Part shown: positions 29,146 to 37,367 of the stretch, piece after piece
Layout: every line of letters begins with the position of its first letter
Numbering within the stretch: the first letter of the stretch is position 1
The notes under the pieces: model-generated
What the model saw: only the letters and a program-made list of their open reading frames with translations
Told to the model about the DNA's origin: nothing
Databases searched by the model: none
Position numbers and translations under genes: made by a program
NCBI RefSeq assembly: GCF_003224335.1
Contig: NZ_QKLF01000002.1
Span: 186,001 to 250,000, forward strand
Source: Curtobacterium sp. MCJR17_055
Lineage (GTDB): Bacteria; Actinomycetota; Actinomycetes; Actinomycetales; Microbacteriaceae
Length of the DNA: 64,000 nt
Direction: 5' to 3'

Positions 29146-29700
29146 TCAGTGCAGGGCGCCCACCGAGGCGAGACCGGCACGGAGCAGCGCACCGCGACCG
29201 CCCTCCATCTCGTCTGCGACGGCGTCGGACGCGGCCTCCATCGGACTCATCCAGGTCAGTTCGAGGGCGTCCTGCCGGGGTTCGCAGGTCCCGGTGACCG
29301 GCACGACGTAGGCGAGCGAGATCGCGTGCTGCCGCTCGTCCGTGAACACCGAGGCGCCGGGCAGCGGGAAGTACTCCGCGACCGTGAAGGGGTTCGGGCT
29401 GGGCGGCAGCTGCGGGAACGCCATCGGCCCGAGGTCCTTCTCGAGGTGACGGAACAGCGCGGTGCGGATCGACTCGCCGTACATCACGCGACCGGAGACG
29501 AGCGTCCGGGCGATCGATCCGCTCGGGGACACGCGCAGCAGCACGCCGACCTCCGTGACGACTCCGAGGCCGTCGGTGCGCACCGGGACGGCCTCCACGT
29601 AGGTGATGGGCATGCGACGGCGGACGGTCGCGAGTTCCTCGTCCGACAGCCAGCCGGAGCCGGAGTCGGGGTCGGGGTCGGGGGTGCGGAGCGAGGCCAT
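29146..29700 (-). CDS. NUDIX-fold DUF4916 protein with degenerate Nudix box
   Basis: 184 residues from ATG 29700. The DUF4916 pattern is clear: WLSDEELATVRRRMPITYVE, VGVLLRVSPSGSIARTLVSG, HAISLAYVVPVTGTCEPRQD and LELTWMSPMEAASDAVADEM. The segment aligned to the Nudix box (G-x5-E-x7-REUxEExGU) reads GRVMYGE then RHLEKDLG, so the metal-binding Glu pair is replaced by Lys-Asp. Hydrolase activity is therefore doubtful; a binding or regulatory role is possible. The first ~15 residues are Asp/Pro repeats. Confidence 0.8.
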   Translation of the reverse strand: MASLRTPDPDPDSGSGWLSDEELATVRRRMPITYVEAVPVRTDGLGVVTEVGVLLRVSPSGSIARTLVSGRVMYGESIRTALFRHLEKDLGPMAFPQLPPSPNPFTVAEYFPLPGASVFTDERQHAISLAYVVPVTGTCEPRQDALELTWMSPMEAASDAVADEMEGGRGALLRAGLASVGALH

Positions 29701-29774
29701 GCACCGTTCCTACCAGGCCAGGCGGCGAATCCGGTGCCGGAGGAGCACGGCGGTGGACGGATACCGTTGTCCCC

Positions 29775-30392
29775 ATGGTGGATGCGGACGTCGTGCAGTG
29801 GACCCGATCGGCAGCGGACCGCGTCGGGACCCCGCTCCTCGTCGCCCTGCACGGGGTCGGGTCCCACGAGCACGACCTGCTCGGTCTGGCACCGGCCCTG
29901 CCCGCGGCGTGGACGGTGGCAGCGCTCCGGGCACCGGACCCGTGGGGGCCCGGCTTCAGCTGGTACCCGCTCGGGACGCCCGGGTCACCGGACCCCGCCG
30001 CCGCCGACGCGTCCGCGACCGCCGTGCTCGACTGGATCGACGCCGTCGCGGCCGACCACCCGCGGATCGGTCTGCTCGGCTTCTCGCAGGGCGGGTCGAT
30101 GGCCCTGCAGCTCCTGCGCACGCGACCGGAGGCGTTCGCGTTCGCCGTCTCGCTGTCCGGCTTCGTGGTCCCCGGTGTCGACGACGGTCGTGACGACCGA
30201 CTGGCCGCCGTCCGACCACGGGTGTTCCTCGGACACGGGGACGCCGACACGGTCATCCCCGCCGAGGCCACCGCCAGGACCAGCGCGTGGGCGGCCGCAC
30301 ACACCCGGGTGACCGACCGGAGCTACCCGGGTCTGCCGCACGCGGTCTCCGCGGCGGAGCTGGCCGACGTCGCGGCGTTCATCGGCGACTGA
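29775..30392 (+). CDS. Phospholipase/carboxylesterase-type alpha/beta hydrolase
   Basis: 205 residues. The catalytic triad is recognisable: nucleophile Ser in GLLGFSQGGSMAL, Asp in FLGHGDADTVIPAE, His in YPGLPHAVSAAEL. The oxyanion region is LLVALHGVGSHEHDLL. This is the short esterase group related to bacterial carboxylesterase II and YpfH, usually acting on small acyl esters in the cytoplasm; no signal peptide is present. It ends 14 bp before the convergent PadR gene. Confidence 0.88.
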   Translation: MVDADVVQWTRSAADRVGTPLLVALHGVGSHEHDLLGLAPALPAAWTVAALRAPDPWGPGFSWYPLGTPGSPDPAAADASATAVLDWIDAVAADHPRIGLLGFSQGGSMALQLLRTRPEAFAFAVSLSGFVVPGVDDGRDDRLAAVRPRVFLGHGDADTVIPAEATARTSAWAAAHTRVTDRSYPGLPHAVSAAELADVAAFIGD

Positions 30393-30406
30393 GCCGGGAC
30401 GGACGG

Positions 30407-31081
30407 TCAGTCCGCGAGGATCTGGAGGAGGTCCCGGCGCAGCTGGTCGACCTTCGCGGTGGCGGCGGTGAGCTGCGCCTCCGTGGCGGTGGTCCGGTAC
30501 ATGTGCAGCACGCCCATCGCCCTGCGGAGGGACTCGACGAACGCCCGCTGCGAGTCGGGGATGCCGGGCGTGGACTCCCACGCGGCGGCGATCTCGTCGG
30601 CCTTCGCCTCGACCTCGGCGCGTCCGGCGTCGGTGAGTTCGAAGAGCGTCTTGCGGCCGTCGCCCGTCGAGACGACGAGCTCTTCGTCGACGAGCTGCTG
30701 GAGCGTCGGGTAGACCGAACCGGGGCTCGGCTTCCATGCGCCGCCGGTGCGCTCGGCGATGGTCTTGATGACGGCGTACCCGTTCTGCGGGCCCTCGCCG
30801 AGGAGGCCGAGGACGGCGAGCCGGACGTCGCCGCGACGGCGGCGCTCGCGACCGGGGCCGAAGCCGCCGCCGAAGCCCGGGCCGAACCCGGGTCCGCCGA
30901 AGCCGGGTCCGCCGAAGCCCGGGCCGGAGCCGCGACCGCCACGGCCGGCGGAGTCGTGGTCACGGCCATGGAACCCGACGCCGTGGTGCTGGCGGGCGCC
31001 GCCGAAGCGGGGTCCGCGGGGCCCGCGACCGAAGGGGCCGCGGGGGGACGTGGTGCTGGTGTGGTCGTCCATGGAGTGCAT
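30407..31081 (-). CDS. PadR-family transcription regulator with Gly/Pro/Phe-rich N-terminus
   Basis: 224 residues from ATG 31081, with AAAGGAGTC upstream. Residues 1 to about 82 are disordered and rich in GFGGPGF-type repeats. The PadR winged helix follows: VRLAVLGLLGEGPQNGYAVI, KTIAERTGGAWKPSPGSVYP, TLQQLVDEELVVSTGDGRKT, with the C-terminal dimerisation helices (SLRRAMGVLHMYRTTATEAQ). The Gly/Phe/Pro head before PadR domains is recurrent in actinobacteria but its purpose is unclear. An inverted repeat just upstream is a likely autoregulatory site. It is divergent from lhr. Confidence 0.9.
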   Translation of the reverse strand: MHSMDDHTSTTSPRGPFGRGPRGPRFGGARQHHGVGFHGRDHDSAGRGGRGSGPGFGGPGFGGPGFGPGFGGGFGPGRERRRRGDVRLAVLGLLGEGPQNGYAVIKTIAERTGGAWKPSPGSVYPTLQQLVDEELVVSTGDGRKTLFELTDAGRAEVEAKADEIAAAWESTPGIPDSQRAFVESLRRAMGVLHMYRTTATEAQLTAATAKVDQLRRDLLQILAD

Positions 31082-31107
31082 GACGACTCCTTTCGTGGAG
31101 GATGGTC

Positions 31108-31170
31108 CACGACCGGGTTCGTACCGGTCGTGATGCTGTAACGATCGATCGGTACCGTTCGTCTTGTCAA
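31108..31170. promoter_or_regulatory. PadR operator candidate and promoter region
   Basis: An inverted repeat with 9-bp perfect arms (CACGACCGG, 7-nt spacer, CCGGTCGTG; 31108-31132) lies 27 bp before the padR start. CGATCGATCG (31142-31151) and CGGTACCG (31150-31157) palindromes follow, and a minus-strand -35 TTGACA is at 31165-31170. The cluster is between divergent padR and lhr, so either could be controlled. Confidence 0.55.
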
Positions 31171-31211
31171 GCAGCGCCCGCATCAGGACGCTGTCGGTGG
31201 TGAGGAGCAGG

Positions 31212-34200
31212 ATGGACCGGACCATGACGGACGTCTTCGAGCGCTTCTCCCCCGCCACCGCCGAGTGGTTCCGGGGTGCCTTCCGCGAACCGACGGCAGC
31301 GCAAGCCGGGGCGTGGGACGCCATCTCGACCGGACAGCACGCGCTCGTCATCGCCCCGACCGGCTCCGGTAAGACGCTGGCCTCGTTCCTCTGGTCGATC
31401 GACCGGCTCATCGCCTCGACCGACACCCCGCCGGCGAAGCAGCGGACCCGGGTGCTCTACGTGTCCCCGCTGAAGGCCCTCGGAGTCGACGTCGAGCGCA
31501 ACCTCCGGAGCCCGCTGGTCGGCATCACCCAGACCGCCAAGCGGATGGGCCTGGAACCCCCGGACGTCACGGTCGGGGTCCGGAGCGGGGACACCCCCTC
31601 GTCCGACCGGCAGAAGCTCCTGCGGCTGCCGCCGGACATCCTCATCACGACGCCCGAGTCGCTGTACCTCATGCTCACGTCGAAGGCCCGCGAGACGCTC
31701 GTCAACGTCGACACCGTCATCGTCGACGAGGTGCACGCGGTCGCGTCGTCGAAGCGCGGCGCCCACCTCGCCGTCTCGCTCGAGCGCCTCGACGACCTGC
31801 TCGAGAAGCCCGTACAGCGCATCGGCCTGTCCGCGACCGTGCGTCCGGCGGAGGAGGTCGCCCGCTTCCTCGGTGGTCGTGCGCCGGTGCAGATCATCGC
31901 GCCGCCCGCGCAGAAGACGTTCGACCTGCGCGTGGTCGTCCCCGTCGACGACATGACCGAGCTCGGCGCCCCACCGGTCGGGGCGGACGCGACCTCCAGC
32001 CCGACGAACGGATCGATCTGGCCGCACGTCGAGGAGTCCGTGGTCGACCTCATCGAGCAGCACCGGTCGACGATCGTCTTCGCCAACTCCCGACGACTCG
32101 CCGAACGCCTGACCGCCCGGCTCAACGAGATCCACGAGGAACGGGCGCTCGCGACGACGGAGGTGGCCGAGCCCGTGGCCGCCGGCGTCGGCGCCGTGGC
32201 GGTCGCGCAGTCCCCGGGGCGGGCGTCCGCGCACGCGCCGGTGGCCCAGCCGAAGCGCCCGCCGGCCCAGCTCGTCGGCGGATCCGGACAGACCGAAGGC
32301 GGCGGCTCGGACCCGAGCGTGCCGGTGCTCGCCCGTGCCCACCACGGCTCGGTGTCCAAGGACCAGCGCGCGATCATCGAGGACGACCTGAAGTCCGGGC
32401 GGCTGCGCTGCGTGGTCGCCACCAGCTCGCTCGAACTCGGCATCGACATGGGCGAGGTCGACCTCGTCATCCAGGTCGAGGCACCGCCGTCGGTCGCGAG
32501 CGGCCTGCAGCGCGTCGGCCGCGCCGGGCACCAGGTCGGCGAGGTCTCCCGCGGTGTGCTCTTCCCGAAGCACCGGGCCGACCTCGTCAACAGCGCTGTC
32601 ACCGTCGAGCGGATGGTCAGCGGGCAGATCGAGTCGATCTCGGTCCCCGCGAACCCGCTCGACGTCCTCGCGCAGCACACCGTCGCCGCCGGAGCGGTCG
32701 ACACCGTCGACGTCGAGCACTGGTTCGACCTGGTCCGGCGCAGCGCCCCGTTCAGCGGCCTGCCCCGCTCGGCGTTCGACGCGACGCTCGACCTGGTCAC
32801 CGGGCGGTACCCGAGCGACGAGTTCGCCGAGCTGCGCCCGCGCCTGGTCTGGGACCGCGTGCACGGCACCCTGACCGGTCGTCCCGGGGCCCAGCGACTC
32901 GCCGTCACGAGCGGCGGGAGCATCCCCGACCGCGGGATGTTCGGCGTCTTCATGGTCGGGGAGCGGGCCTCCCGCGTCGGGGAGCTCGACGAGGAGATGG
33001 TCTACGAGTCCCGCGTGGGCGACGTCTTCGCGCTCGGGGCCACGAGCTGGCGGATCGAGGAGATCACCCACGACCGCGTCCTGGTGAGTCCGGCGTTCGG
33101 GCAGCCCGGCCGCGTGCCGTTCTGGAAGGGCGACGGCCTGGGCCGACCGGCGGAGCTCGGCCGCGCGACCGGTGCCTTCGTGCGCGAGGTCGAGTCCGCC
33201 TCGGACGAGGACGCCCGCGCGCGGGTGGCGGGCGTCGGACTCGACGACCGCGCGGTCACGAACCTCATCACCTTCCTCCGCGACCAGCGCGCCGCCACCG
33301 GCCACGTGCCGAGCGACACGACGCTCGTCGTCGAGCGCTTCCGCGACGAGCTCGGCGACTGGCGCCTCATCCTGCACTCCCCGTACGGCATGACCGTGCA
33401 CGCGCCGTGGGCCCTCGCGGTCGCGGCCCGCCTGCGGGAACGGCACGGGATCGACGGCGGGGCGATGGCCGCCGACGACGGCATCGTGGTGCGGATCCCG
33501 GAGACCGACGCCGAGCCTCCCGGAGCGGACCTGTTCGTCTTCGACCGCGACGACCTCGAGGCGATCGTCACCGACGAGGTCGGCGGGTCCGCGCTGTTCG
33601 CCGCCCGGTTCCGCGAGTGCGCCGCCCGGGCGCTCCTGCTCCCGCGACGCGACCCCGGCCGCCGCTCGCCGCTCTGGCAGCAGCGCCAGCGGGCGTCCCA
33701 GCTGCTCGAGGTCGCCCAGAAGTACCCGACGTTCCCGATCCTGCTCGAGACCGTGCGCGAGGTCCTGCAGGACGTGTACGACGTCCCGTCCCTGCTCGGG
33801 ATCGCGGACGAGATCGCCCGACGGCGCATCCGGCTCGTCGAGAGCGAGACCGAGCAGCCGTCACCGTTCGCCCGGACGCTCCTGTTCGGCTACGTCGCCG
33901 CCTTCATGTACGAGGGCGACTCCCCGCTCGCCGAACGTCGGGCTGCCGCCCTGTCGCTCGACTCGACGCTGCTCAGCGAGTTGCTCGGTCGGGCCGAGCT
34001 GCGTGAGCTCCTCGACCCCGCGGTCATCGAGGGCGTCGAGCGCGACCTGCAGCGGCTCTCCCCGGACCGCCGGGCGCGGGACGTGGAGGGCATGGTCGAC
34101 GTCCTGCGGCTCGTCGGCGCGCTCGACCTCGAGGAGCTGCTCGACCGCAGCTGGCTCGCGGACGCCCCCGACCGGACCGAGGCGGGCACCACCCTGCGCA

Positions 34201-35960
34201 CGGCACTCGAGGGGCTCGAGCGCGACCGCCGGGTCCTGGCCTTCTCGCACGCCGGCGCCACCCGGTGGGCCGTCATCGAGGACGCGTCCCGGCTTCGCGA
34301 TGCGCTGGGCGTCCCGCTGCCGATCGGTGTCCCGACCGCGTTCGTCGAACCGGTCGCGGACCCGCTCGGGGACCTCGTCGGTCGGTACGCCCGCAGCCAC
34401 GGACCCTTCAGTCTGCAGGAGGCAGCCGGTCGGCTCGGTCTCGGTGTCGCGGTCGTGCAGGACACGCTGCGTCGCCTGGTCGCCGACCGACGGCTGGTCG
34501 AGGGCGAGTTCCGACCGGACCGACAGGGCGCCGAGTGGTGCGACTCCGAGGTGCTCCGACGCATCCGCACGAAGTCGCTCGCGGCGCTCCGGCACGAGGT
34601 CGAGCCGGTGTCCCCGGACACGCTCGCCCGGTTCATGCCGGCGTGGCAGCACGTCCGCGTCCCCGGCACCCGCGGTGGGCTGCGCGGGATCGACGGCGTG
34701 CTGCAGGTCGTCGACCAACTCTCCGGTGTCGCCCTGCCCGCCAGTTCATGGGAGTCCCTCGTGCTGCCGGCCCGGGTGTCCGACTACGCCCCGAGCATGC
34801 TCGACGAGCTGACCGCCACGGGCGAGGTCCTCTGGTCCGGCGGCGGGACCCTGCCCGGCAACGACGGCTGGGTGCGCCTGCACCTCGCCGACACCGCGGC
34901 GACGACCCTGGCCGAGGCCGCCGGGGACGAGACGACCGAGCTGCAGCGGGACGTGCTCGGCGCCCTCGCCGGCGGTGGCGCCTACTTCTTCCGCCAGCTC
35001 GGCCAGGCCGTCGGGAGCACCGACGACAAGGCGATGACGACCGCGCTGTGGGACCTCGTCTGGGCCGGACAGATCACGAACGACACCTTCGCACCGCTCC
35101 GGGCGATGCTCGGCGGCGCGGCGCGCACGTCCGCCGCGCCCCGGGCCCGGGCGTACCGCGGGCGTCGTCGGCCGACGCTGCCGACCCAGTCCGGACCGCC
35201 GAACGTCGGCGGCCGCTGGTCGCTCCTGCCGCTCGCCGAACCCGACGCGACCGTCCGGGCCGCGGCGACCGCCGAGCTCCTGCTCGAGCGCTACGGCGTC
35301 GTCACCCGCGGGGCCGTGCAGGTCGAGGGCGTCCGGGGCGGCTTCGCCGGGGTCTACCGGGTGCTCGCGAAGTTCGAGGAGTCCGGCCGCGCCCGACGCG
35401 GGTACTTCGTCGAGGGGCTCGGAGCGGCGCAGTTCGCCACCGGGCCGACCGTCGACCGGCTCCGCACGTACGCGAAGGACCTGGACGACGAGGAGCGGGC
35501 CGACCCGGACCGCACGCGAGAGGCGCTCACCCTCGCCGCCACCGACCCGGCCAACCCCTACGGGGCGGCGTTGCCGTGGCCGCACGACGCCGCTGACGAG
35601 GACGCCGACGGCTCGACCGGCGCGGAGGCCGCGGGCACGTCCCCGGCGACCACCACCCCGGCGACGAAGACCGGACGGGGGCACCGACCTGGCCGCAAGG
35701 CGGGCGCGCTCGTCGTGCTCGTCGACGGCCAGCTCGCCGTCTACGTCGAACGCGGCGGCAAGAGCGTGCTGACCTTCACCGAGGACCCGGCCGACCTCGC
35801 GGCGGCGGCGACGTCGATCGCGGCCACCGTGCGGTCCGGGCTCGGCAAGCTGTCGGTGGAGCGGGTCGACGGGGAGTTCGTCCTCGAGTCGGCGCTCGGC
35901 ACGGCGCTCCGCACGGCGGGCTTCACCGCCACCCCGCAGGGACTGCGACTCCGTGCCTGA
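31212..35960 (+). CDS. lhr: Large helicase Lhr (Lhr-Core plus C-terminal domain)
   Basis: 1582 residues from ATG 31212 (GAGGAG upstream); ATG 31224 is an alternative. Motifs: APTGSGKT, VDEVHAV, LSATV, FANSRRLAERLTARL, SSLELGIDMGEVDLVI and QRVGRAGH. A low-complexity insert of about 70 residues (Ala/Pro-rich, near residues 315-385) separates the second RecA motifs. The Lhr winged-helix and core domains follow, then the long C-terminal region with a Thr/Ala-rich linker near residue 1490. Mycobacterial Lhr is a 3'-5' DNA/RNA-DNA helicase tied to DNA damage. The Nei2 glycosylase starts 23 bp downstream, supporting a shared repair function. Confidence 0.95.
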   Translation: MDRTMTDVFERFSPATAEWFRGAFREPTAAQAGAWDAISTGQHALVIAPTGSGKTLASFLWSIDRLIASTDTPPAKQRTRVLYVSPLKALGVDVERNLRSPLVGITQTAKRMGLEPPDVTVGVRSGDTPSSDRQKLLRLPPDILITTPESLYLMLTSKARETLVNVDTVIVDEVHAVASSKRGAHLAVSLERLDDLLEKPVQRIGLSATVRPAEEVARFLGGRAPVQIIAPPAQKTFDLRVVVPVDDMTELGAPPVGADATSSPTNGSIWPHVEESVVDLIEQHRSTIVFANSRRLAERLTARLNEIHEERALATTEVAEPVAAGVGAVAVAQSPGRASAHAPVAQPKRPPAQLVGGSGQTEGGGSDPSVPVLARAHHGSVSKDQRAIIEDDLKSGRLRCVVATSSLELGIDMGEVDLVIQVEAPPSVASGLQRVGRAGHQVGEVSRGVLFPKHRADLVNSAVTVERMVSGQIESISVPANPLDVLAQHTVAAGAVDTVDVEHWFDLVRRSAPFSGLPRSAFDATLDLVTGRYPSDEFAELRPRLVWDRVHGTLTGRPGAQRLAVTSGGSIPDRGMFGVFMVGERASRVGELDEEMVYESRVGDVFALGATSWRIEEITHDRVLVSPAFGQPGRVPFWKGDGLGRPAELGRATGAFVREVESASDEDARARVAGVGLDDRAVTNLITFLRDQRAATGHVPSDTTLVVERFRDELGDWRLILHSPYGMTVHAPWALAVAARLRERHGIDGGAMAADDGIVVRIPETDAEPPGADLFVFDRDDLEAIVTDEVGGSALFAARFRECAARALLLPRRDPGRRSPLWQQRQRASQLLEVAQKYPTFPILLETVREVLQDVYDVPSLLGIADEIARRRIRLVESETEQPSPFARTLLFGYVAAFMYEGDSPLAERRAAALSLDSTLLSELLGRAELRELLDPAVIEGVERDLQRLSPDRRARDVEGMVDVLRLVGALDLEELLDRSWLADAPDRTEAGTTLRTALEGLERDRRVLAFSHAGATRWAVIEDASRLRDALGVPLPIGVPTAFVEPVADPLGDLVGRYARSHGPFSLQEAAGRLGLGVAVVQDTLRRLVADRRLVEGEFRPDRQGAEWCDSEVLRRIRTKSLAALRHEVEPVSPDTLARFMPAWQHVRVPGTRGGLRGIDGVLQVVDQLSGVALPASSWESLVLPARVSDYAPSMLDELTATGEVLWSGGGTLPGNDGWVRLHLADTAATTLAEAAGDETTELQRDVLGALAGGGAYFFRQLGQAVGSTDDKAMTTALWDLVWAGQITNDTFAPLRAMLGGAARTSAAPRARAYRGRRRPTLPTQSGPPNVGGRWSLLPLAEPDATVRAAATAELLLERYGVVTRGAVQVEGVRGGFAGVYRVLAKFEESGRARRGYFVEGLGAAQFATGPTVDRLRTYAKDLDDEERADPDRTREALTLAATDPANPYGAALPWPHDAADEDADGSTGAEAAGTSPATTTPATKTGRGHRPGRKAGALVVLVDGQLAVYVERGGKSVLTFTEDPADLAAAATSIAATVRSGLGKLSVERVDGEFVLESALGTALRTAGFTATPQGLRLRA

Positions 35961-35983
35961 GTGGATCATGCCTGAGGTCGATC

Positions 35984-36763
35984 GTGCCTGAGGGCGACAC
36001 CGTCTTCCGCGCCGCGGCCCGCCTGCACGCCGCGCTCGCGGGGAAGGTCCTGACCCGCAGCGACTTCCGCGTACCCGCGTTCGCCGCGCTCGACCTGGTC
36101 GGGCGGACGGTGGACGAGGTCGTGCCTCGCGGCAAGCACCTGCTGCACCGGATCGGCGACCTCACCGTGCATTCGCACCTCAAGATGGAGGGCCGGTGGG
36201 ACGTCTACCGGCCCGGCGAGCGCTGGCGGCGACCCGCGTTCCAGGCGCGCGTGGTGCTCGACGCCGCGGACGTGTCGACCGTCGGGTTCACGCTCGGGGT
36301 CCTCGAGGTCGTCCCGCGCGACCAGGAGTCCACCGTCGTCGGGCACCTCGGTCCGGACCTGCTCGGCCCGGACTGGGACGCCGACCTCGCCCTCGCGAAC
36401 CTCACCGCCGACCCGGAGCGACCGGTCGGCCTCGCCCTCCTCGACCAGCGGGTGATGGCGGGCCTCGGGAACGTCTACCGCAACGAGCTCTGCTTCCTGC
36501 GGGGCGTGCTGCCCACGCGCCCCGTCGGCGAGGTGCGCGACCCCGCGCGGATGGTGACCATGGCCTCCCGGCTCATCGTCGCCAACCGCGACCGGAGCAA
36601 CCGCGTGACCACGGGCGTCGACCGCCCGGGGCAGCGGTTCTGGGTCTACAACCGGGCCGGCAAGCCCTGCCTGCGCTGTGGCACGCGTGTCCGGTCGGGC
36701 GACCTGGGCGAGTCGGAGCTCACGCTGCGGGACACCTACTGGTGTCCGCGCTGCCAGACCTGA
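35984..36763 (+). CDS. nei2: Fpg/Nei-family DNA glycosylase (Nei2 type)
   Basis: 259 residues from GTG 35984. The catalytic Pro2-Glu3 (PEGDTVFRAA) and conserved Lys in VPRGKHLLHR are present, as is the helix-two-turn-helix LLDQRVMAGLGNVYRNELCF. The zinc finger has CLRCG and CPRC spaced as in Nei. Known role: excision of oxidised pyrimidines with beta/delta-lyase activity. The start region is triplicated: (G/A)TGCCTGAG occurs at 35952, 35968 and 35984, so ATG 35968 could also initiate, but only the last matches the required N-terminal PE. It follows lhr by 23 bp. Confidence 0.93.
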   Translation: MPEGDTVFRAAARLHAALAGKVLTRSDFRVPAFAALDLVGRTVDEVVPRGKHLLHRIGDLTVHSHLKMEGRWDVYRPGERWRRPAFQARVVLDAADVSTVGFTLGVLEVVPRDQESTVVGHLGPDLLGPDWDADLALANLTADPERPVGLALLDQRVMAGLGNVYRNELCFLRGVLPTRPVGEVRDPARMVTMASRLIVANRDRSNRVTTGVDRPGQRFWVYNRAGKPCLRCGTRVRSGDLGESELTLRDTYWCPRCQT

Positions 36764-36764
36764 C

Positions 36765-37289
36765 TCAGTGGTCGACGGCCTCGACGATGCAGCTCTGGAC
36801 CTGCTTCGCGGCCTTCGACGTCTCGGAGAAGGCGGACGGTGCTGCGGTCGCGGAGCCCTGCTCGTCGGCGACGACGTCCTCGGCGACCTTGTTCACCGGG
36901 AAGACCGGGCCGTCGAAGTCCTCGGCGGTGGGGTCCTCTTCCGTACCCCAGATGCCGACCTCGTCGTCGTTGGGGTCGTCGCTCGTGTTCGGGGCGACCG
37001 AGACGCCGAGGTACCAGCCCTCGTCGCTCTCCGTGACGCTGACGACGTCGGTGCCGTCGTGCGGGCCGACCGCCTCGTCGATCGCGTCGACGGCGGCGCT
37101 CGAGGCGACCCCGCACGGCGCACTGTTGCGCTGACCCGGGTCGGAGCGGGTCGCGGACTCCTCCGAGCCCGGCACCTTCCCGACCGGGTTGCCGTTCTGG
37201 GCACCGGCGTTCGAGCAGCCGCCGAGCAGCAGGCCGACGGTGGCGAGGCCGACGAGGGTGGCGGTGGTCTTCGCGCGCAAGGTGGTCAT
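36765..37289 (-). CDS. Putative lipoprotein, function unknown
   Basis: 174 residues from ATG 37289. A signal peptide (TTATLVGLATVGLLLGGCS) with lipobox LLGGC places Cys at about residue 25, so a lipid-anchored outer-face protein is predicted. The mature part is acidic and rich in Asp/Glu/Ser (SDDPNDDEVGIWGTEEDPTA), with a lone pair of cysteines (SAPCGVASS and VQSCIVEAV) that may form a disulfide. No domain recognised. It lies 78 bp downstream of the GH81 gene on the same strand and might be its distal partner, but the gap leaves this open. Confidence 0.75.
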   Translation of the reverse strand: MTTLRAKTTATLVGLATVGLLLGGCSNAGAQNGNPVGKVPGSEESATRSDPGQRNSAPCGVASSAAVDAIDEAVGPHDGTDVVSVTESDEGWYLGVSVAPNTSDDPNDDEVGIWGTEEDPTAEDFDGPVFPVNKVAEDVVADEQGSATAAPSAFSETSKAAKQVQSCIVEAVDH

Positions 37290-37367
37290 GCTCCCGACCG
37301 TAGGCCGCCGGAGGTGTGCCGGAGCCCAGGAGCGCGTCCCCCGACCGCGCTCCCGGTCCGGCACCCG

